A stretch of DNA of 64,000 nt, taken from Flavobacterium humidisoli (GTDB taxonomy: Bacteria; Bacteroidota; Bacteroidia; Flavobacteriales; Flavobacteriaceae). The notes under the pieces were generated by a model. The model did no database searches. It saw only the letters and a list, made by a program, of their open reading frames with translations, and was not told the DNA's origin. Below, piece by piece: positions 8,618-19,465 of this stretch (position 1 is the stretch's first letter; the number at the start of each line of letters is the position of its first letter). The stretch spans positions 3,348,001 to 3,412,000 of the forward strand of contig NZ_CP096829.1 of the NCBI RefSeq assembly GCF_023272795.1. Direction: 5' to 3'. Both the position numbers and the translations under genes were made by a program.

Positions 8618-9958
8618 ATGACGCTACTTATATTAATTATAGTATTAGCCTTAATTTTTGATTACATCAATGGTTTTCATGATGCGGCAAATGCTATAGC
8701 GACTGTTGTTGCAACAAAGGTTTTGACACCTTTTCAGGCGGTTGTCTGGGCAGCATTTTTTAACTTTCTGGCTTATTGGGTTTTTGGATTTGGTGTTGCG
8801 GATACTGTTGCGAAAACAGCGCACACAATGGAAATTAACCTGGTTGTTATCCTAGCCGGAGTAATTGCAGCAATCTGTTGGAATTTATTGACTTGGTGGT
8901 TAGGAATCCCTTCAAGTTCTTCGCATACATTAATTGGAGGTTTTGCAGGAGCTGCCGTTGCGCACGCTATTGCAGTTCATGGTTTTTCTGGTTATGTTGG
9001 AGAAGACGGAGCAACTCACTACTGGTATGAAATTGTAAGCTGGTATAAGGCTGGTAAAGATGGCGGAATGCCCTCGGGAGTCCTCATTATTATTGCTTTT
9101 ATCGTATTAGCGCCACTTTTAGGAGTTATTGCATCTTACTTAATTTCTATTTGGCTGTTAAATGCTTCACGTAAAAGTATCGGACCAAAAATCTTTACTG
9201 TTGCTTTGATGATTGCAACTATTTGGTTTGTTTACGTTCAAATGGTTTCTTATGAAGAAATTGTAGAGCACGGAAAACCTCGTTTTGATTCTCATTTTTG
9301 GAGTGTAGTCTTTGACTCTCATAACATTAAATGGTTCTTAGTTGCTTTTATCATTTTAACAGTAAGCGCATTCTGTTTAATATTCAGCAGTTTAAATCTT
9401 CATCAAGCCGATGCTGCTTTAAAGAAAATGCAATTATTATCTTCTGCGGCATTTAGTTTAGGCCACGGAGGAAATGATTCTCAAAAAGTAATGGGTATTA
9501 TTGCGGCTGCGGTTGCGGTATATATCAATACAAACCCAGGAGTTCATATGGATGCTTGGTTAGATGTTGTGCTTCCAAACGATGATGCAGGTATTAAAGG
9601 TGTAATGCCAAGCTGGATTCCTTTAGCGTGTTATTCTGCCATTGCAGCAGGAACTTTAAGTGGTGGATGGAAAATTGTGAAAACCATGGGTTCTAAAATC
9701 ACAAAAGTAAGTTCTTTCGAAGGTGTTGCTGCTGAAACTGCTGGTGCTCTAACGCTTTATTTTACAGAACACTTAAAAATTCCAGTAAGTACAACGCACA
9801 CTATTACAGGTTCTATCATTGGAGTTGGATTAACAAAACGTGTATCTGCAGTTCGTTGGGGAGTTACCGTAAGTTTAATCTGGGCTTGGATCTTAACTAT
9901 TCCAATTTCAGCTATTCTAGCAGGTTTGGTTTATTTTATTCTAAGTGTATTTATGTAA
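8618..9958 (+). CDS. PiT-family inorganic phosphate transporter
   Basis: A 446-aa multispanning inner-membrane symporter importing phosphate with a cation. The duplicated PiT signatures are visible: GFHDAANAIATVVATKVLTP near the N-terminus and GHGGNDSQKVMGIIAAAVAVY in the second half; the matching SSSHTLIGGFAG and STTHTITGSIIGVG repeats follow each. Membrane segments run through the whole protein, with a larger soluble loop (about residues 200-250) between halves. It probably forms an operon with the DUF47 gene. A strong terminator follows at 10004-10038. Confidence 0.94.
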   Translation: MTLLILIIVLALIFDYINGFHDAANAIATVVATKVLTPFQAVVWAAFFNFLAYWVFGFGVADTVAKTAHTMEINLVVILAGVIAAICWNLLTWWLGIPSSSSHTLIGGFAGAAVAHAIAVHGFSGYVGEDGATHYWYEIVSWYKAGKDGGMPSGVLIIIAFIVLAPLLGVIASYLISIWLLNASRKSIGPKIFTVALMIATIWFVYVQMVSYEEIVEHGKPRFDSHFWSVVFDSHNIKWFLVAFIILTVSAFCLIFSSLNLHQADAALKKMQLLSSAAFSLGHGGNDSQKVMGIIAAAVAVYINTNPGVHMDAWLDVVLPNDDAGIKGVMPSWIPLACYSAIAAGTLSGGWKIVKTMGSKITKVSSFEGVAAETAGALTLYFTEHLKIPVSTTHTITGSIIGVGLTKRVSAVRWGVTVSLIWAWILTIPISAILAGLVYFILSVFM

Positions 9959-10003
9959 TAAAATGATTATTGTGAAATGTAAATTTCATTTCTTTTAAAT
10001 ATA

Positions 10004-10038
10004 AAAAAAGCCGATTTCAATTTGGAATCGGCTTTTTT
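10004..10038. terminator. Bidirectional terminator after the PiT gene and DUF421 gene
   Basis: AAAAAAGCCGATT (10004-10016) pairs with AATCGGCTTTTTT (10026-10038) around a 9-nt loop. It serves the phosphate transporter on the plus strand and the DUF421 gene on the minus strand. Confidence 0.85.
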
Positions 10039-10043
10039 ATTGG

Positions 10044-10562
10044 CTAAAACTTTTGAAGATTTTTATGATTGTGTTTTCGTTTGTAGTGTGTCTGTTTAAG
10101 GTGTTTCTGGTCTTTCGAAATGATGCTTATGGTGCCGTCAATTTCAAGCATAGCGAGTTTAATGTCTGTTAAATGTTCTAAACCGTGTTCGCGAGCGGCT
10201 TCTTTTAGTTCTTCGTGCGAAACATCCAATCGGCTTAAAGTTTTAAAATCTAATACGCCATCATGTATTAATATTTCAGGTTTGCCAAGTAGTAAGTCAC
10301 CAAGAGTTTTGAATCTCTTTGTTAATTTTTTGATGGCAAAGTTTATGACAAACAAAACTAAAGCGGCGATTAAACCTCCAACAAGACTAGTGTCAGGCCC
10401 AACCATTGCATTTTGAACAGAATTACTAATCAGTAAAATAAGGATAATGTCGGCCGTGTTTAATTGCGAAAGTTCTTTTTTTCCAAAAATGCGTAGCGCA
10501 ATGGTCATGAAAAAATAAACAGCAACGCTGCGCACAATAATATCTAAATAAGGAAAATGCAT
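10044..10562 (-). CDS. DUF421 (YetF-like) membrane protein
   Basis: A 172-aa protein with three N-terminal membrane segments (about 5-75), including the family motif GKKELSQLNTADIILILLISNSVQNAM, and a small cytoplasmic domain with GKPEILIHDGVLDFKTLSRLDVSHEELKEAAREHG. This matches DUF421/YetF, whose biochemical role is poorly defined. It is a single-gene unit between two terminators. A second, longer DUF421 protein with a zinc ribbon occurs at 47034-47726. The family call is good; function unknown. Confidence 0.85.
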   Translation of the reverse strand: MHFPYLDIIVRSVAVYFFMTIALRIFGKKELSQLNTADIILILLISNSVQNAMVGPDTSLVGGLIAALVLFVINFAIKKLTKRFKTLGDLLLGKPEILIHDGVLDFKTLSRLDVSHEELKEAAREHGLEHLTDIKLAMLEIDGTISIISKDQKHLKQTHYKRKHNHKNLQKF

Positions 10563-10582
10563 ATTTTTTATTTTAAAGTTAA

Positions 10583-10620
10583 ATAAAAAAGCTTTGCCAA
10601 GTTTTAAACTTTGGCAAAGC
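10583..10620 (-). terminator. Terminator of the rimK-like gene
   Basis: On the minus strand GCTTTGCCAA (10620-10611) pairs with TTGGCAAAGC (10600-10591), followed by a T-rich tract (10590-10581). It lies 42 bp beyond the stop of the RimK fusion gene. Confidence 0.8.
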
Positions 10621-10661
10621 TGCTAAATTATTTATGTAGAATTAAGTTTAAATTAACTTAA

Positions 10662-12029
10662 CTATAGTTTGAAATTCTTTTCAATAGCTCTAATCATTTC
10701 TCCTGCCACATCTTTGTTAGTTGCGCCTTCAATTCCTTCAAGACCTGGAGAAGAGTTTACTTCTAGTAATAAAGGGCCTTTAGAAGAACGAATAATATCA
10801 ACACCTGCTACTTTTAAGTCCATTGCTTTTGCGGCTTTTATAGCGATCTTTTTCTCTTCAGGAGTGATTTTGATAACAGATGCAGTTCCTCCAAGGTGAA
10901 TATTGGCTCTAAATTCGCCAGGCATCGCCTCGCGCTGAATCGCTGCAACAACTTTTCCGTCAATTACAAAGCAGCGAATATCTTTTCCGTTGGCTTCTTT
11001 AATAAATTCCTGAACTAAGATATTGGCATTTAAACTTTTAAAAGCATTGATAACACTTTCTGCTGCTTTTTTGGTTTCGGCCAAAACAACACCTTTTCCT
11101 TGTGTTCCTTCTAATAGTTTTACAATTAAAGGCGAGCCTCCAACCATTTTGATAAGATTGTCTGTATCCAACGGAGAATTGGCAAATCCGGTAGTTGGAA
11201 TATCAATTCCGCTATTTAAAAGCAATTGAAGCGAATATAATTTATCTCTCGATTGTGTAATTGCTGTAGCCGAGTTCAAGCAAAAAACTTTCAAAGCTTC
11301 AAACTGGCGCGTTAATGCACATCCGTAAAAAGTAATACTTGGTCGTATTCTCGGAATAATAGCATCAAACTGATTTAATATTTTTCCGCCTCTATAGTGA
11401 ATTTCTGGGGTTTTGGCGTCCAATTTCATGTAGCATTCCTTAATGTTTAAGAAATGCATTTCGTGGCCGCGCATTTCTCCCGCTTCCATGATTCTTTTGT
11501 TGCTGTACAATTCCGGATTACTGGCTAAAAGTCCAATTCGTAAACCAGAAGTTGCTTTTTCAGAATTTTGGTATAATTCTTTTAAAGATTCAGCTGTTGG
11601 CTGTCCTAAAAGATATTTTTGTTCAGGATCAACCAAAACCCTTCCGCTCATGGCTTCACGCCCTAAAAGCATTCTAAAACCCATAGAATCGCGATTGGTT
11701 AAGGTCATTTCGATTGGCCATTTGGCGTCGCCAATTTTTAAGTTGGTCTGGATCACATAACGATGTTCTCTAAAACCGCTCGAACTTTTTACAATTCGTT
11801 TATCAACCAAAGGCGCTTCACAATGAATAATGGTTTTGATATTATTCTGAATCGGGTTAATGTCAAATTTAACCCAATTGGCATCATTTTTTATGAAAGG
11901 AGCTATGTTTAAAGCATGCATTGCCGAAGTTTTAGCACCAGAATCAACGCGAGCCTTGATTGTCGGGATTCCAAGTTCTGGAAATGAGCACCATTCTTCG
12001 CTACCTAAAATGACTTTATTTTGAAGCAT
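10662..12029 (-). CDS. RimB-like / RimK-family ATP-grasp fusion protein
   Basis: A 455-aa, two-domain protein. Residues about 5-145 are a RimB-type (PF05618, aspartic-protease-like) domain, with [12 protein letters not shown] carrying the DSGA motif and [10 protein letters not shown]. Residues about 160-455 are a RimK-family ATP-grasp alpha-L-glutamate ligase: [39 protein letters not shown], and the metal-binding [16 protein letters not shown]. In proteobacteria RimK adds glutamates to ribosomal protein S6; substrate here is not provable. The fused arrangement suggests one polypeptide both adds and trims the modification (inference). Monocistronic. Confidence 0.88.
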   Translation of the reverse strand: MLQNKVILGSEEWCSFPELGIPTIKARVDSGAKTSAMHALNIAPFIKNDANWVKFDINPIQNNIKTIIHCEAPLVDKRIVKSSSGFREHRYVIQTNLKIGDAKWPIEMTLTNRDSMGFRMLLGREAMSGRVLVDPEQKYLLGQPTAESLKELYQNSEKATSGLRIGLLASNPELYSNKRIMEAGEMRGHEMHFLNIKECYMKLDAKTPEIHYRGGKILNQFDAIIPRIRPSITFYGCALTRQFEALKVFCLNSATAITQSRDKLYSLQLLLNSGIDIPTTGFANSPLDTDNLIKMVGGSPLIVKLLEGTQGKGVVLAETKKAAESVINAFKSLNANILVQEFIKEANGKDIRCFVIDGKVVAAIQREAMPGEFRANIHLGGTASVIKITPEEKKIAIKAAKAMDLKVAGVDIIRSSKGPLLLEVNSSPGLEGIEGATNKDVAGEMIRAIEKNFKL

Positions 12030-12100
12030 ATTTTGTTTTTTATTATAGAATTTAAATTCAAAAATAGCTATTTGCTTTTACTAAAGATAGTGATTTTTAA

Positions 12101-12141
12101 TAAAAAAAATACCCGTTATGTTATGAAAACGTAACGGGTAT
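12101..12141 (-). terminator. Terminator of clpC
   Basis: On the minus strand ATACCCGTTA (12141-12132) pairs with TAACGGGTAT (12119-12110), then T8 (12109-12102). It follows the clpC stop by about 30 bp. Confidence 0.85.
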
Positions 12142-12169
12142 ATTATGAATGTTATAATTTTTGACTAAT

Positions 12170-14716
12170 TTATTGATTAGTCGGCTCTTCGGCTTTATGA
12201 ATCTCTACTGATAATTCTTGAGAATCTTCTTTTAGATCCATCATAATTTCATCACCAGAATGTATTTTTGAAGTGATGATTTCTTCGGCTAGCAAATCTT
12301 CAACATATTTCTGAATAGCTCTTTTTAGCGGTCTTGCTCCAAATTGTTTGTCAAAACCTTTTTCGGCGATAAACGCTTTTGCTTTATCAGTTAAGCTTAA
12401 TTTATAGCCTAGCTCTGCAATACGAGAATAAAGTTTTTTCAATTCGATTTCGATAATCAAATCAATATCAGCTTTTTCTAATGCATTAAATACAATTACA
12501 TCATCAATTCTGTTTAAGAACTCAGGAGCAAAAGTTTTCTTCAAAGCGTTTTCGATAATGCTTTTTGAGTTTTCATCAGCCTGAGCTGTTCTTGCTGCAG
12601 TACCAAATCCAACACCCTGTCCGAAATCTTTCAACTGACGGGCACCAACGTTAGAAGTCATGATAATAATAGTGTTTTTAAAGTCAATTTTACGACCTAA
12701 ACTATCCGTTAAATATCCGTCATCTAAAACTTGAAGCATCATGTTAAAAACGTCTGGGTGTGCTTTTTCGATCTCATCTAAAAGAACCACACAGTATGGT
12801 TTTCTGCGAACTTTCTCAGTCAATTGACCACCTTCTTCGTATCCAACGTATCCTGGAGGCGCTCCAACTAAACGAGAAATTGCAAATTTCTCCATGTATT
12901 CACTCATATCGATACGAACTAAAGCATCTTCAGAATCAAATAATTCTTTTGCTAATACTTTTGCCAACTGTGTTTTACCAACACCAGTCTGACCTAAGAA
13001 AATGAATGAACCAATTGGTTTGTTCGGATCTTTAAGTCCAGCTCTATTACGTTGAATAGAACGAGCGATTTTTAGAACAGCTTCATTTTGACCAATTACT
13101 TTGTTCTGAATTAATTCAGGCAATTGAGCCAATTTGTTGCTTTCTGTTTGAGCAATTCTGTTAACAGGAATTCCAGTCATCATAGAAACAACATCGGCTA
13201 CGTTATCTTCTGTAACTTCAATTCTGTTGTTTTTAGAATCTTCTTCCCATTGTTCTTGTGCTGTAGCAAGATCTTTTTCGATACGTTTTTCATCATCGCG
13301 AAGTTTGGCTGCTTCTTCATATTTTTGTTTTTTAACAACCATATTTTTCATTTCGCGAACTTCTTCTAACTGACGTTCTAAATCCAAAATTTGTTTTGGA
13401 ACATCAATGTTAGTGATGTGTACACGTGAACCAGCTTCGTCCATTGCATCGATTGCTTTGTCTGGTAAGAAACGCTCAGACATATATCTGTTTGTTAGCT
13501 TAACACAAGCTTCGATTGCTTCTGGAGTGTAAGTTACGTTGTGGTGATCTTCGTATTTATCTTTTACGTTGTTCAAAATTGCGATTGTTTCTTCAACAGA
13601 AGTTGGTTCTACAATTACTTTTTGAAAACGTCTTTCTAAAGCACCATCTTTTTCAATATACTGTCTGTACTCATCAAGAGTAGTAGCTCCAATACATTGA
13701 ATTTCTCCTCTAGCTAAAGCAGGCTTAAACATATTTGAAGCATCAAGAGAACCTGTTGCTCCACCAGCGCCTACAATAGTGTGGATTTCGTCAATAAAAA
13801 GAATAATATCGTCGTTTTTCTCCAGCTCGTTCATTACGGCTTTCATTCTTTCTTCAAACTGTCCTCTGTATTTTGTTCCTGCAACTAAACTTGCTAGGTC
13901 AAGGGTTACAACACGTTTGTGGAAAAGGATACGCGATACTTTCTTTTGGATAATACGTAAAGCAAGTCCTTCTGCAATAGCAGATTTACCAACTCCAGGT
14001 TCTCCAATAAGAAGCGGATTGTTCTTTTTTCTACGGCTTAAAATTTGCGATACACGCTCAATTTCTTTTTCACGTCCTACAACAGGGTCTAATTTTCCTT
14101 CTTCAGCCATTTCTGTTAAATCTCTCCCAAAATTATCTAAAACTGGAGTCTTAGATTTTTTGTTTGACTTATTGGCGGGATTATTAAAACTGCTTTCTTT
14201 AAGACTGTCATCTTGTCCTGAATCATCATTATATGATTCGTTTCTTGGCAAGTTTTCTAAGAATTCTTCTTCGTTTGGAGTCATATTTAAATACTGTTCT
14301 TTAGCTACGTCATAATCTATTTTTAGTTTATTCAATAGCTTGGTTGTTGGATCGTTTTCGTTTCTCAAGATACATAACAGCAAATGTGCCGTGCTTATCG
14401 ATGAACTTTGAAATACTTTTGCTTCAAGAAAAGTGGTCTTCAGGGCTCTTTCTGCCTGTCGGGTAAGATGAAGGTTTTTCTTTTCTGCATTTACTTCAAC
14501 GCTCAAGTTGGCAGGGCTAAGTACTTCTACTTTTCTGCGTAAATGATCTAAATCGACAGCTAGGTTATTAAGTATATGAATAGCTTTTCCGTTACCATCT
14601 CTTAAAATACCTAGCATAAGATGTTCTGTACCAATAAAGTCGTGCCCTAAACGAAGAGCTTCTTCCTTACTGTACGTAATTACATCTTTTACTCTTGGTG
14701 AAAAATTATCATCCAT
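12170..14716 (-). CDS. clpC: ClpC, ATP-dependent Clp protease ATP-binding subunit
   Basis: An 848-aa AAA+ unfoldase that feeds proteins to ClpP. Order of domains: two N-terminal Clp repeats (about 1-145), a charged linker, the first AAA+ domain with Walker A GEPGVGKSAIAEG (about residue 238), a UVR-containing middle region (VREMKNMVVKKQKYEEAAKLRDDE), then the second AAA+ domain with GQTGVGKTQLAKVLA. The UVR motif and linker distinguish ClpC from ClpA/ClpB. A long Asn/Ser/Lys-rich insert separates the N-domain from AAA1 (about 155-195). It is divergent from gyrA. Confidence 0.95.
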   Translation of the reverse strand: MDDNFSPRVKDVITYSKEEALRLGHDFIGTEHLMLGILRDGNGKAIHILNNLAVDLDHLRRKVEVLSPANLSVEVNAEKKNLHLTRQAERALKTTFLEAKVFQSSSISTAHLLLCILRNENDPTTKLLNKLKIDYDVAKEQYLNMTPNEEEFLENLPRNESYNDDSGQDDSLKESSFNNPANKSNKKSKTPVLDNFGRDLTEMAEEGKLDPVVGREKEIERVSQILSRRKKNNPLLIGEPGVGKSAIAEGLALRIIQKKVSRILFHKRVVTLDLASLVAGTKYRGQFEERMKAVMNELEKNDDIILFIDEIHTIVGAGGATGSLDASNMFKPALARGEIQCIGATTLDEYRQYIEKDGALERRFQKVIVEPTSVEETIAILNNVKDKYEDHHNVTYTPEAIEACVKLTNRYMSERFLPDKAIDAMDEAGSRVHITNIDVPKQILDLERQLEEVREMKNMVVKKQKYEEAAKLRDDEKRIEKDLATAQEQWEEDSKNNRIEVTEDNVADVVSMMTGIPVNRIAQTESNKLAQLPELIQNKVIGQNEAVLKIARSIQRNRAGLKDPNKPIGSFIFLGQTGVGKTQLAKVLAKELFDSEDALVRIDMSEYMEKFAISRLVGAPPGYVGYEEGGQLTEKVRRKPYCVVLLDEIEKAHPDVFNMMLQVLDDGYLTDSLGRKIDFKNTIIIMTSNVGARQLKDFGQGVGFGTAARTAQADENSKSIIENALKKTFAPEFLNRIDDVIVFNALEKADIDLIIEIELKKLYSRIAELGYKLSLTDKAKAFIAEKGFDKQFGARPLKRAIQKYVEDLLAEEIITSKIHSGDEIMMDLKEDSQELSVEIHKAEEPTNQ

Positions 14717-14973
14717 AATATATAATTGGTATTGTAAATTTAGTGAATTACTGTTTTAAAAACAAAAACCGTACCTTCAAGAACTACTGTCAGCTAATAG
14801 ACGAAAAAAAAGACAATAAAAGAGTTAAAAAACGCTTAATTTATTAACTAAAAGCCGAAATAAAGTTGTTAATAAATCATTTAAATAAGTGTAAGGAAAT
14901 GGCTGAAAAAATTTTAAAAAAACGTATCTTGGCACGCTTTGAAAACTAATATAATTATTTAATATAACAACTT

Positions 14974-17613
14974 ATGTCTGAAGGAGAAAAGTTAATTCCT
15001 ATTAACATAGAGGATGAAATGAAGTCAGCTTACATCGATTATTCGATGTCAGTAATTGTATCGAGAGCACTTCCTGATGTTAGAGATGGCTTGAAACCAG
15101 TGCATCGAAGAGTTCTTTACGGAATGTATGATTTAGGTGTAACGTCAAGATCTGCCCACAAAAAGTCTGCAAGAATCGTAGGGGAGGTTTTAGGTAAGTA
15201 CCACCCGCACGGTGATACCTCTGTTTATGATGCAATGGTACGTATGGCGCAGGAATGGAGTATGCGTTATTTATTAGTTGACGGACAAGGTAACTTTGGA
15301 TCTGTCGATGGAGACAGTCCCGCAGCAATGCGTTATACTGAGGCCAGAATGCGTAAAATCTCAGAAGATATTATGGCAGATATCGAAAAAGAAACAGTTG
15401 ATTTTCAGCTGAACTTTGACGATACTTTATATGAGCCAAAAGTAATGCCTACAAGAGTTCCTACTTTATTAGTAAATGGAGCAACTGGTATTGCGGTTGG
15501 TATGGCAACTAATATGCCTCCACACAATTTAACAGAGGTTATCAATGGTACTTTAGCGTATTTAGATAATAATGATATTGAGGTTGACGAATTAATGACA
15601 CATATTAAAGCTCCTGATTTTCCAACGGGAGGTGTAATATATGGTTATGAAGGCGTTCGTGAAGCTTTTAAAACGGGTAGAGGACGTATTGTAATGCGTG
15701 CTAAAGTTGGTTTTGAAGAAGTTGACGGAAGAGAGTGTATCATTGTTACTGAAATTCCATATCAAGTTAACAAAGCCGAAATGATCAAACGTACGGCTGA
15801 TTTGGTTAACGAGAAAAAAATTGAAGGTATTGCGAACATTCGTGACGAATCTGACCGAAATGGTATGCGTATCGTTTATATCTTGAAACGAGATGCTACA
15901 CCAAACGTAGTTTTAAATACCTTGTATAAATATACTTCATTACAATCTTCTTTTAGTGTAAATAATATTGCATTAGTAAAAGGGCGTCCGCAAATGTTGA
16001 ATCTGAAAGATATGATTCATTATTTTATTGAGCACCGTCACGAAGTTGTAGTTAGAAGAACGCAGTTTGAATTGCGTAAGGCAGAAGAGAGAGCTCATAT
16101 CTTAGAAGGATTAATTATTGCTTCTGACAATATCGACGAAGTAATTGCGTTAATCAGGGGATCTAAAAACACAGATGAAGCTAGAGAAAAATTAATCGAA
16201 AGATTTAAATTATCAGATATTCAAGCTCGTGCGATTGTTGAGATGCGTTTACGTCAGTTAACAGGTCTGGAGCAAGATAAATTAAGAGCTGAGTTTGAAG
16301 AATTAATGAAGTTAATTGAGCATTTGAAAGCTTTATTAGCAGATGTTAATTTGAGAACAGATTTGATTAAAGAAGAGCTTACAGAAATTCGTGATAAATA
16401 CGGTGACGAAAGACGTTCTCAAATTGAGTATTCTGGTGGAGATGTGAGTATTGAAGATTTAATTGCTGACGAAAATGTAGTTATTACAATTTCACACGCA
16501 GGTTACATCAAACGTACAAACCTTACAGAATACAAAACACAAAATAGAGGTGGGGTTGGACAGAAAAGTGCTGGAACAAGAGATCAAGATTTCTTGGAGC
16601 ATATGTTCGTGGCAACAAACCACCAATATATGATGTTCTTTACCCAAAAAGGAAAATGTTTCTGGATGCGTGTTTACGAAATTCCAGAAGGAAGTAAAAC
16701 AGCAAAAGGTAGAGCAATTCAGAACTTGGTAAATATTGAAAGTGATGATAAAGTAAAAGCTTTCATTTGTACACAAGATTTAAAAGACAAAGATTATATC
16801 AATACGCATAATCTTGTAATGGTGACAAAACAAGGTCAGGTGAAGAAAACTTCTTTAGAGAAATATTCTAAACCAAGAGCAAATGGAGTTGCTGCAATTA
16901 CAATTAAAGAAGGAGATGAATTAATTGGTGCTCAGTTGACTAACGGAGAAAGCCAGATTATCTTGGCGGTTAAATCTGGTAAATTAGTTCGTTTTGAAGA
17001 AACTAAAACACGTCCGATGGGAAGAACAGCTTCGGGAGTTCGTGGAATTACCTTAAAAGATGAAAGTGACGAGGTAATCGGAATGGTTACTGTAGATAAA
17101 AATGATATTTCTACATCTCAAATCTTAGTTGTAACTGAAAACGGATACGGAAAACGTACTAAATTGGTTGACGACGACGGAGAAGATGTGTACAGAATTA
17201 CAAACCGTGGAGGTAAAGGGGTTAAAACGCTTAATATCACTGAGAAAACTGGTAAGTTGATCTCGATAAACGCTGTTACTGATGCAGATGACTTAATGAT
17301 TATTAATAAATCTGGATTAACGATTAGAATGGCAATCGAAGATTTACGTGTTATGGGACGTGCAACTCAAGGTGTTAGATTGATTAATCTTAAAGGAAAA
17401 GATTCTATCGCTGCTGTAACAACTGTAATGAAAGATGATGCAGAAGAAGTAGAATTGGATGAAGATGGAAATGTAATCGGTGCAATTGAGCGAGTTAAAC
17501 CAGATATGGAGGTTTTAGAAGATGACGGATCTGCAGAAGAGGAAGACGACTCTGATGATGAAGTAGAAGAGGAAGACGATGCTGAAGCAGAAGACGAAGA
17601 GTCTGAAGAATAA
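14974..17613 (+). CDS. gyrA: DNA gyrase subunit A
   Basis: The breakage-reunion subunit of gyrase. The catalytic tyrosine is Y121 ([10 protein letters not shown]). In the quinolone-resistance region, [10 protein letters not shown] gives Thr82 and Asp86 (E. coli 83 and 87), which are the wild-type residues reported for Flavobacterium psychrophilum, so no resistance change is visible. The C-terminal half has the GyrA beta-pinwheel repeats, including the GyrA-box-like [12 protein letters not shown]. The last 50 or so residues are an Asp/Glu-rich tail. The length of 879 aa is normal for the phylum. The next gene starts 36 bp downstream, so the two may be co-transcribed. Confidence 0.96.
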   Translation: MSEGEKLIPINIEDEMKSAYIDYSMSVIVSRALPDVRDGLKPVHRRVLYGMYDLGVTSRSAHKKSARIVGEVLGKYHPHGDTSVYDAMVRMAQEWSMRYLLVDGQGNFGSVDGDSPAAMRYTEARMRKISEDIMADIEKETVDFQLNFDDTLYEPKVMPTRVPTLLVNGATGIAVGMATNMPPHNLTEVINGTLAYLDNNDIEVDELMTHIKAPDFPTGGVIYGYEGVREAFKTGRGRIVMRAKVGFEEVDGRECIIVTEIPYQVNKAEMIKRTADLVNEKKIEGIANIRDESDRNGMRIVYILKRDATPNVVLNTLYKYTSLQSSFSVNNIALVKGRPQMLNLKDMIHYFIEHRHEVVVRRTQFELRKAEERAHILEGLIIASDNIDEVIALIRGSKNTDEAREKLIERFKLSDIQARAIVEMRLRQLTGLEQDKLRAEFEELMKLIEHLKALLADVNLRTDLIKEELTEIRDKYGDERRSQIEYSGGDVSIEDLIADENVVITISHAGYIKRTNLTEYKTQNRGGVGQKSAGTRDQDFLEHMFVATNHQYMMFFTQKGKCFWMRVYEIPEGSKTAKGRAIQNLVNIESDDKVKAFICTQDLKDKDYINTHNLVMVTKQGQVKKTSLEKYSKPRANGVAAITIKEGDELIGAQLTNGESQIILAVKSGKLVRFEETKTRPMGRTASGVRGITLKDESDEVIGMVTVDKNDISTSQILVVTENGYGKRTKLVDDDGEDVYRITNRGGKGVKTLNITEKTGKLISINAVTDADDLMIINKSGLTIRMAIEDLRVMGRATQGVRLINLKGKDSIAAVTTVMKDDAEEVELDEDGNVIGAIERVKPDMEVLEDDGSAEEEDDSDDEVEEEDDAEAEDEESEE

Positions 17614-17649
17614 GTAAAAAAAGAAAATTAAATACAAATAAATACCATT

Positions 17650-18918
17650 ATGAAAAGTAAATATGTAATACTTGCATCAGCATTACTGATCTCTGTAGCT
17701 ACGTTTGCTCAGAAAGATCAAATTAAAAATGCTGAAAAGGCATTAAAAGGCGGAGATGCACAAGGTGCTCTTGCTCAATTAAAAGATGCAGAGAACTTAA
17801 TTGCGAATGCTAAAGATACAGAACAGGCACAATACTATTTCGTTCAAGGAAATGCTTTTCTTGACCTTGCAAACAAAAAGGTTGAAGAAGGTAAAAACTT
17901 ATTAGCAGCAGCAGATAGCTACAAGAAATTAATTGATGTAGAAAAAGCTTCGGGAAAACAAAAATATTCTACACAAGCAGCAGCGTCAATCACTAACATT
18001 AAAGGATTATTAATTAATTCTGCAATTGCTGACACGCAAGTAAACAAACATGCTGAAGGTGCAAAGAAATTGTATGAAGCGTATGAGTTAGACAAGAAAG
18101 ATACAATCAACTTGTATTATGCGGCTTCTACAGCTGTAAATTCACAAGATTACGATCTTGCTTTGCCAATGTATGAAGAGTTGAAAAAATTAAACTTTTC
18201 TGGAAAAGGAACTTTATACTTAGCGGTAAACAAAGCTAACGGAAGTGAAGATAACTTTGCTAATGCTAAAGAAAGAGATTTAGCTGTTAAATTAGGAACT
18301 CACGAAAAACCTAAAACTGAAGCAATTCCTTCTAAAAGAGGTGAAATCTACAAAAACTTAGCCTTGATTTTAGTTCAAAAAGGACGTACCGAAGATGCTA
18401 AAAAAGCAATCTCTGATGCTAGAAAAGCGAATCCAGAAGATTCATCTTTAATTCTAACTGAAGCGAATTTATACTTAGAAAGCAAAGATTACGAGACATA
18501 CAAAAAATTAGTTGGTGAAGCTTTAGAAAAAGATCCGAAAAATGCTGATTTAGTATTTAATTTAGGAGTAATTAGCTCTGGAGCTAAAAACAATGCTGAC
18601 GCAGAGAAATACTATTTAAAAGCAATTGAAATCAATCCTGAGTATACAAATGCTTACTTAAATCTTGCTGCTTTAAAATTAGAAGCTGAAAAACCAATCA
18701 TCGACGAGATGAATAAATTAGGTACTTCTGCTAAAGACATGAAACGTTACGATGTTTTAAAAGCACAAAGAGAAGCTGTTTTCAAAGGAGTTATTCCTTA
18801 CCTTAAAAAAGCTAACGAATTAGATCCTAAAAACGAGGACGTTTCTAAAACATTATTAGGAGTTTACAATGCTCTTGAAATGACTGCAGAAGCTAAAGCT
18901 TTAAAAGCAAAAATGTAA
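17650..18918 (+). CDS. Periplasmic tetratricopeptide-repeat protein
   Basis: A 422-aa protein with a Sec signal peptide (MKSKYVILASALLISVATFA, cleavage before Q). The rest is helical and contains TPR units, clearest in NADLVFNLGVISSGAKNNADAEKYYLKAIEINPEYTNAYLNLAALKLEA (about residues 298-346). Alanine/lysine-rich. TPRs mediate protein contacts; no enzymatic motif is seen. It follows gyrA by 36 bp and ends in a strong terminator, so it is probably at the end of the gyrA transcript. Function unknown. Confidence 0.85.
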   Translation: MKSKYVILASALLISVATFAQKDQIKNAEKALKGGDAQGALAQLKDAENLIANAKDTEQAQYYFVQGNAFLDLANKKVEEGKNLLAAADSYKKLIDVEKASGKQKYSTQAAASITNIKGLLINSAIADTQVNKHAEGAKKLYEAYELDKKDTINLYYAASTAVNSQDYDLALPMYEELKKLNFSGKGTLYLAVNKANGSEDNFANAKERDLAVKLGTHEKPKTEAIPSKRGEIYKNLALILVQKGRTEDAKKAISDARKANPEDSSLILTEANLYLESKDYETYKKLVGEALEKDPKNADLVFNLGVISSGAKNNADAEKYYLKAIEINPEYTNAYLNLAALKLEAEKPIIDEMNKLGTSAKDMKRYDVLKAQREAVFKGVIPYLKKANELDPKNEDVSKTLLGVYNALEMTAEAKALKAKM

Positions 18919-18941
18919 ACGTTACTTTTTTTAAAATAAAT

Positions 18942-18973
18942 AAAAAACCATTCACCTCGTTGAATGGTTTTTT
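18942..18973. terminator. Bidirectional terminator between TPR gene and osmC-like gene
   Basis: AAAAAACCATTCA (18942-18954) pairs with TGAATGGTTTTTT (18961-18973), 6-nt loop. The flanking A and T runs suit both convergent genes. Confidence 0.85.
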
Positions 18974-18980
18974 TATGCTT

Positions 18981-19400
18981 TTAGCTGACTAATTCAGATG
19001 ATAAAGTAATTGTGGTATTTAATAGTTTTGAAATCGGACAGATTTCTTTAGCTTTGGCTGCAGTTGCCGCAAATTCTTCGGCAGAGATTGATGGCACTTT
19101 ACCTTTTAAATCTAAATGAATTAAGGTGATTGACCCGTCTTCAAAAGTTACTGTAGCTTCTGTAGTTAAATCATCGGCTGTAAAGCCTGCTTCGTTCAAT
19201 AAAAAGCTTAATTGCATTGTAAAACAGCCCGAATGCGCTGCAGCAACCAATTCTTCTGGATTTGTACCTACGCCATCAGCAAATCTTGTTTTAAAAGACA
19301 GCTGTGCATTATCTAGAGTTGTGCTTTGCGTGCTAATTGTTCCTTTTCCTTCCATGCCAGTTCCTTTCCAGTTGGCGTGTGCTTTTCTTGTAAATTTCAT
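18981..19400 (-). CDS. OsmC-family peroxiredoxin
   Basis: A 139-aa OsmC/Ohr-fold thiol peroxidase predicted to reduce organic hydroperoxides in the cytosol. The two redox cysteines are C59 (AAHSGCFTMQLSF) and C121 (KEICPISKLL). The N-terminus MKFTRKAHANWKGTGMEGKG matches the OsmC subgroup rather than Ohr. It stands alone, with an exact -7 box (TATATTTG) 65 nt upstream of the ATG. Confidence 0.9.
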   Translation of the reverse strand: MKFTRKAHANWKGTGMEGKGTISTQSTTLDNAQLSFKTRFADGVGTNPEELVAAAHSGCFTMQLSFLLNEAGFTADDLTTEATVTFEDGSITLIHLDLKGKVPSISAEEFAATAAKAKEICPISKLLNTTITLSSELVS

Positions 19401-19465
19401 ATTCTCGTTATTTAAAAATTAGTGTTAAATGTTATTTGCTTGATTGCTATTTAATAGTGGTAACT

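Noticed and set aside
14930..14943. Sigma-54-like TGGCAC upstream of gyrA
   Set aside because: The -12 element is absent at the required distance; only TGGCAC is present.
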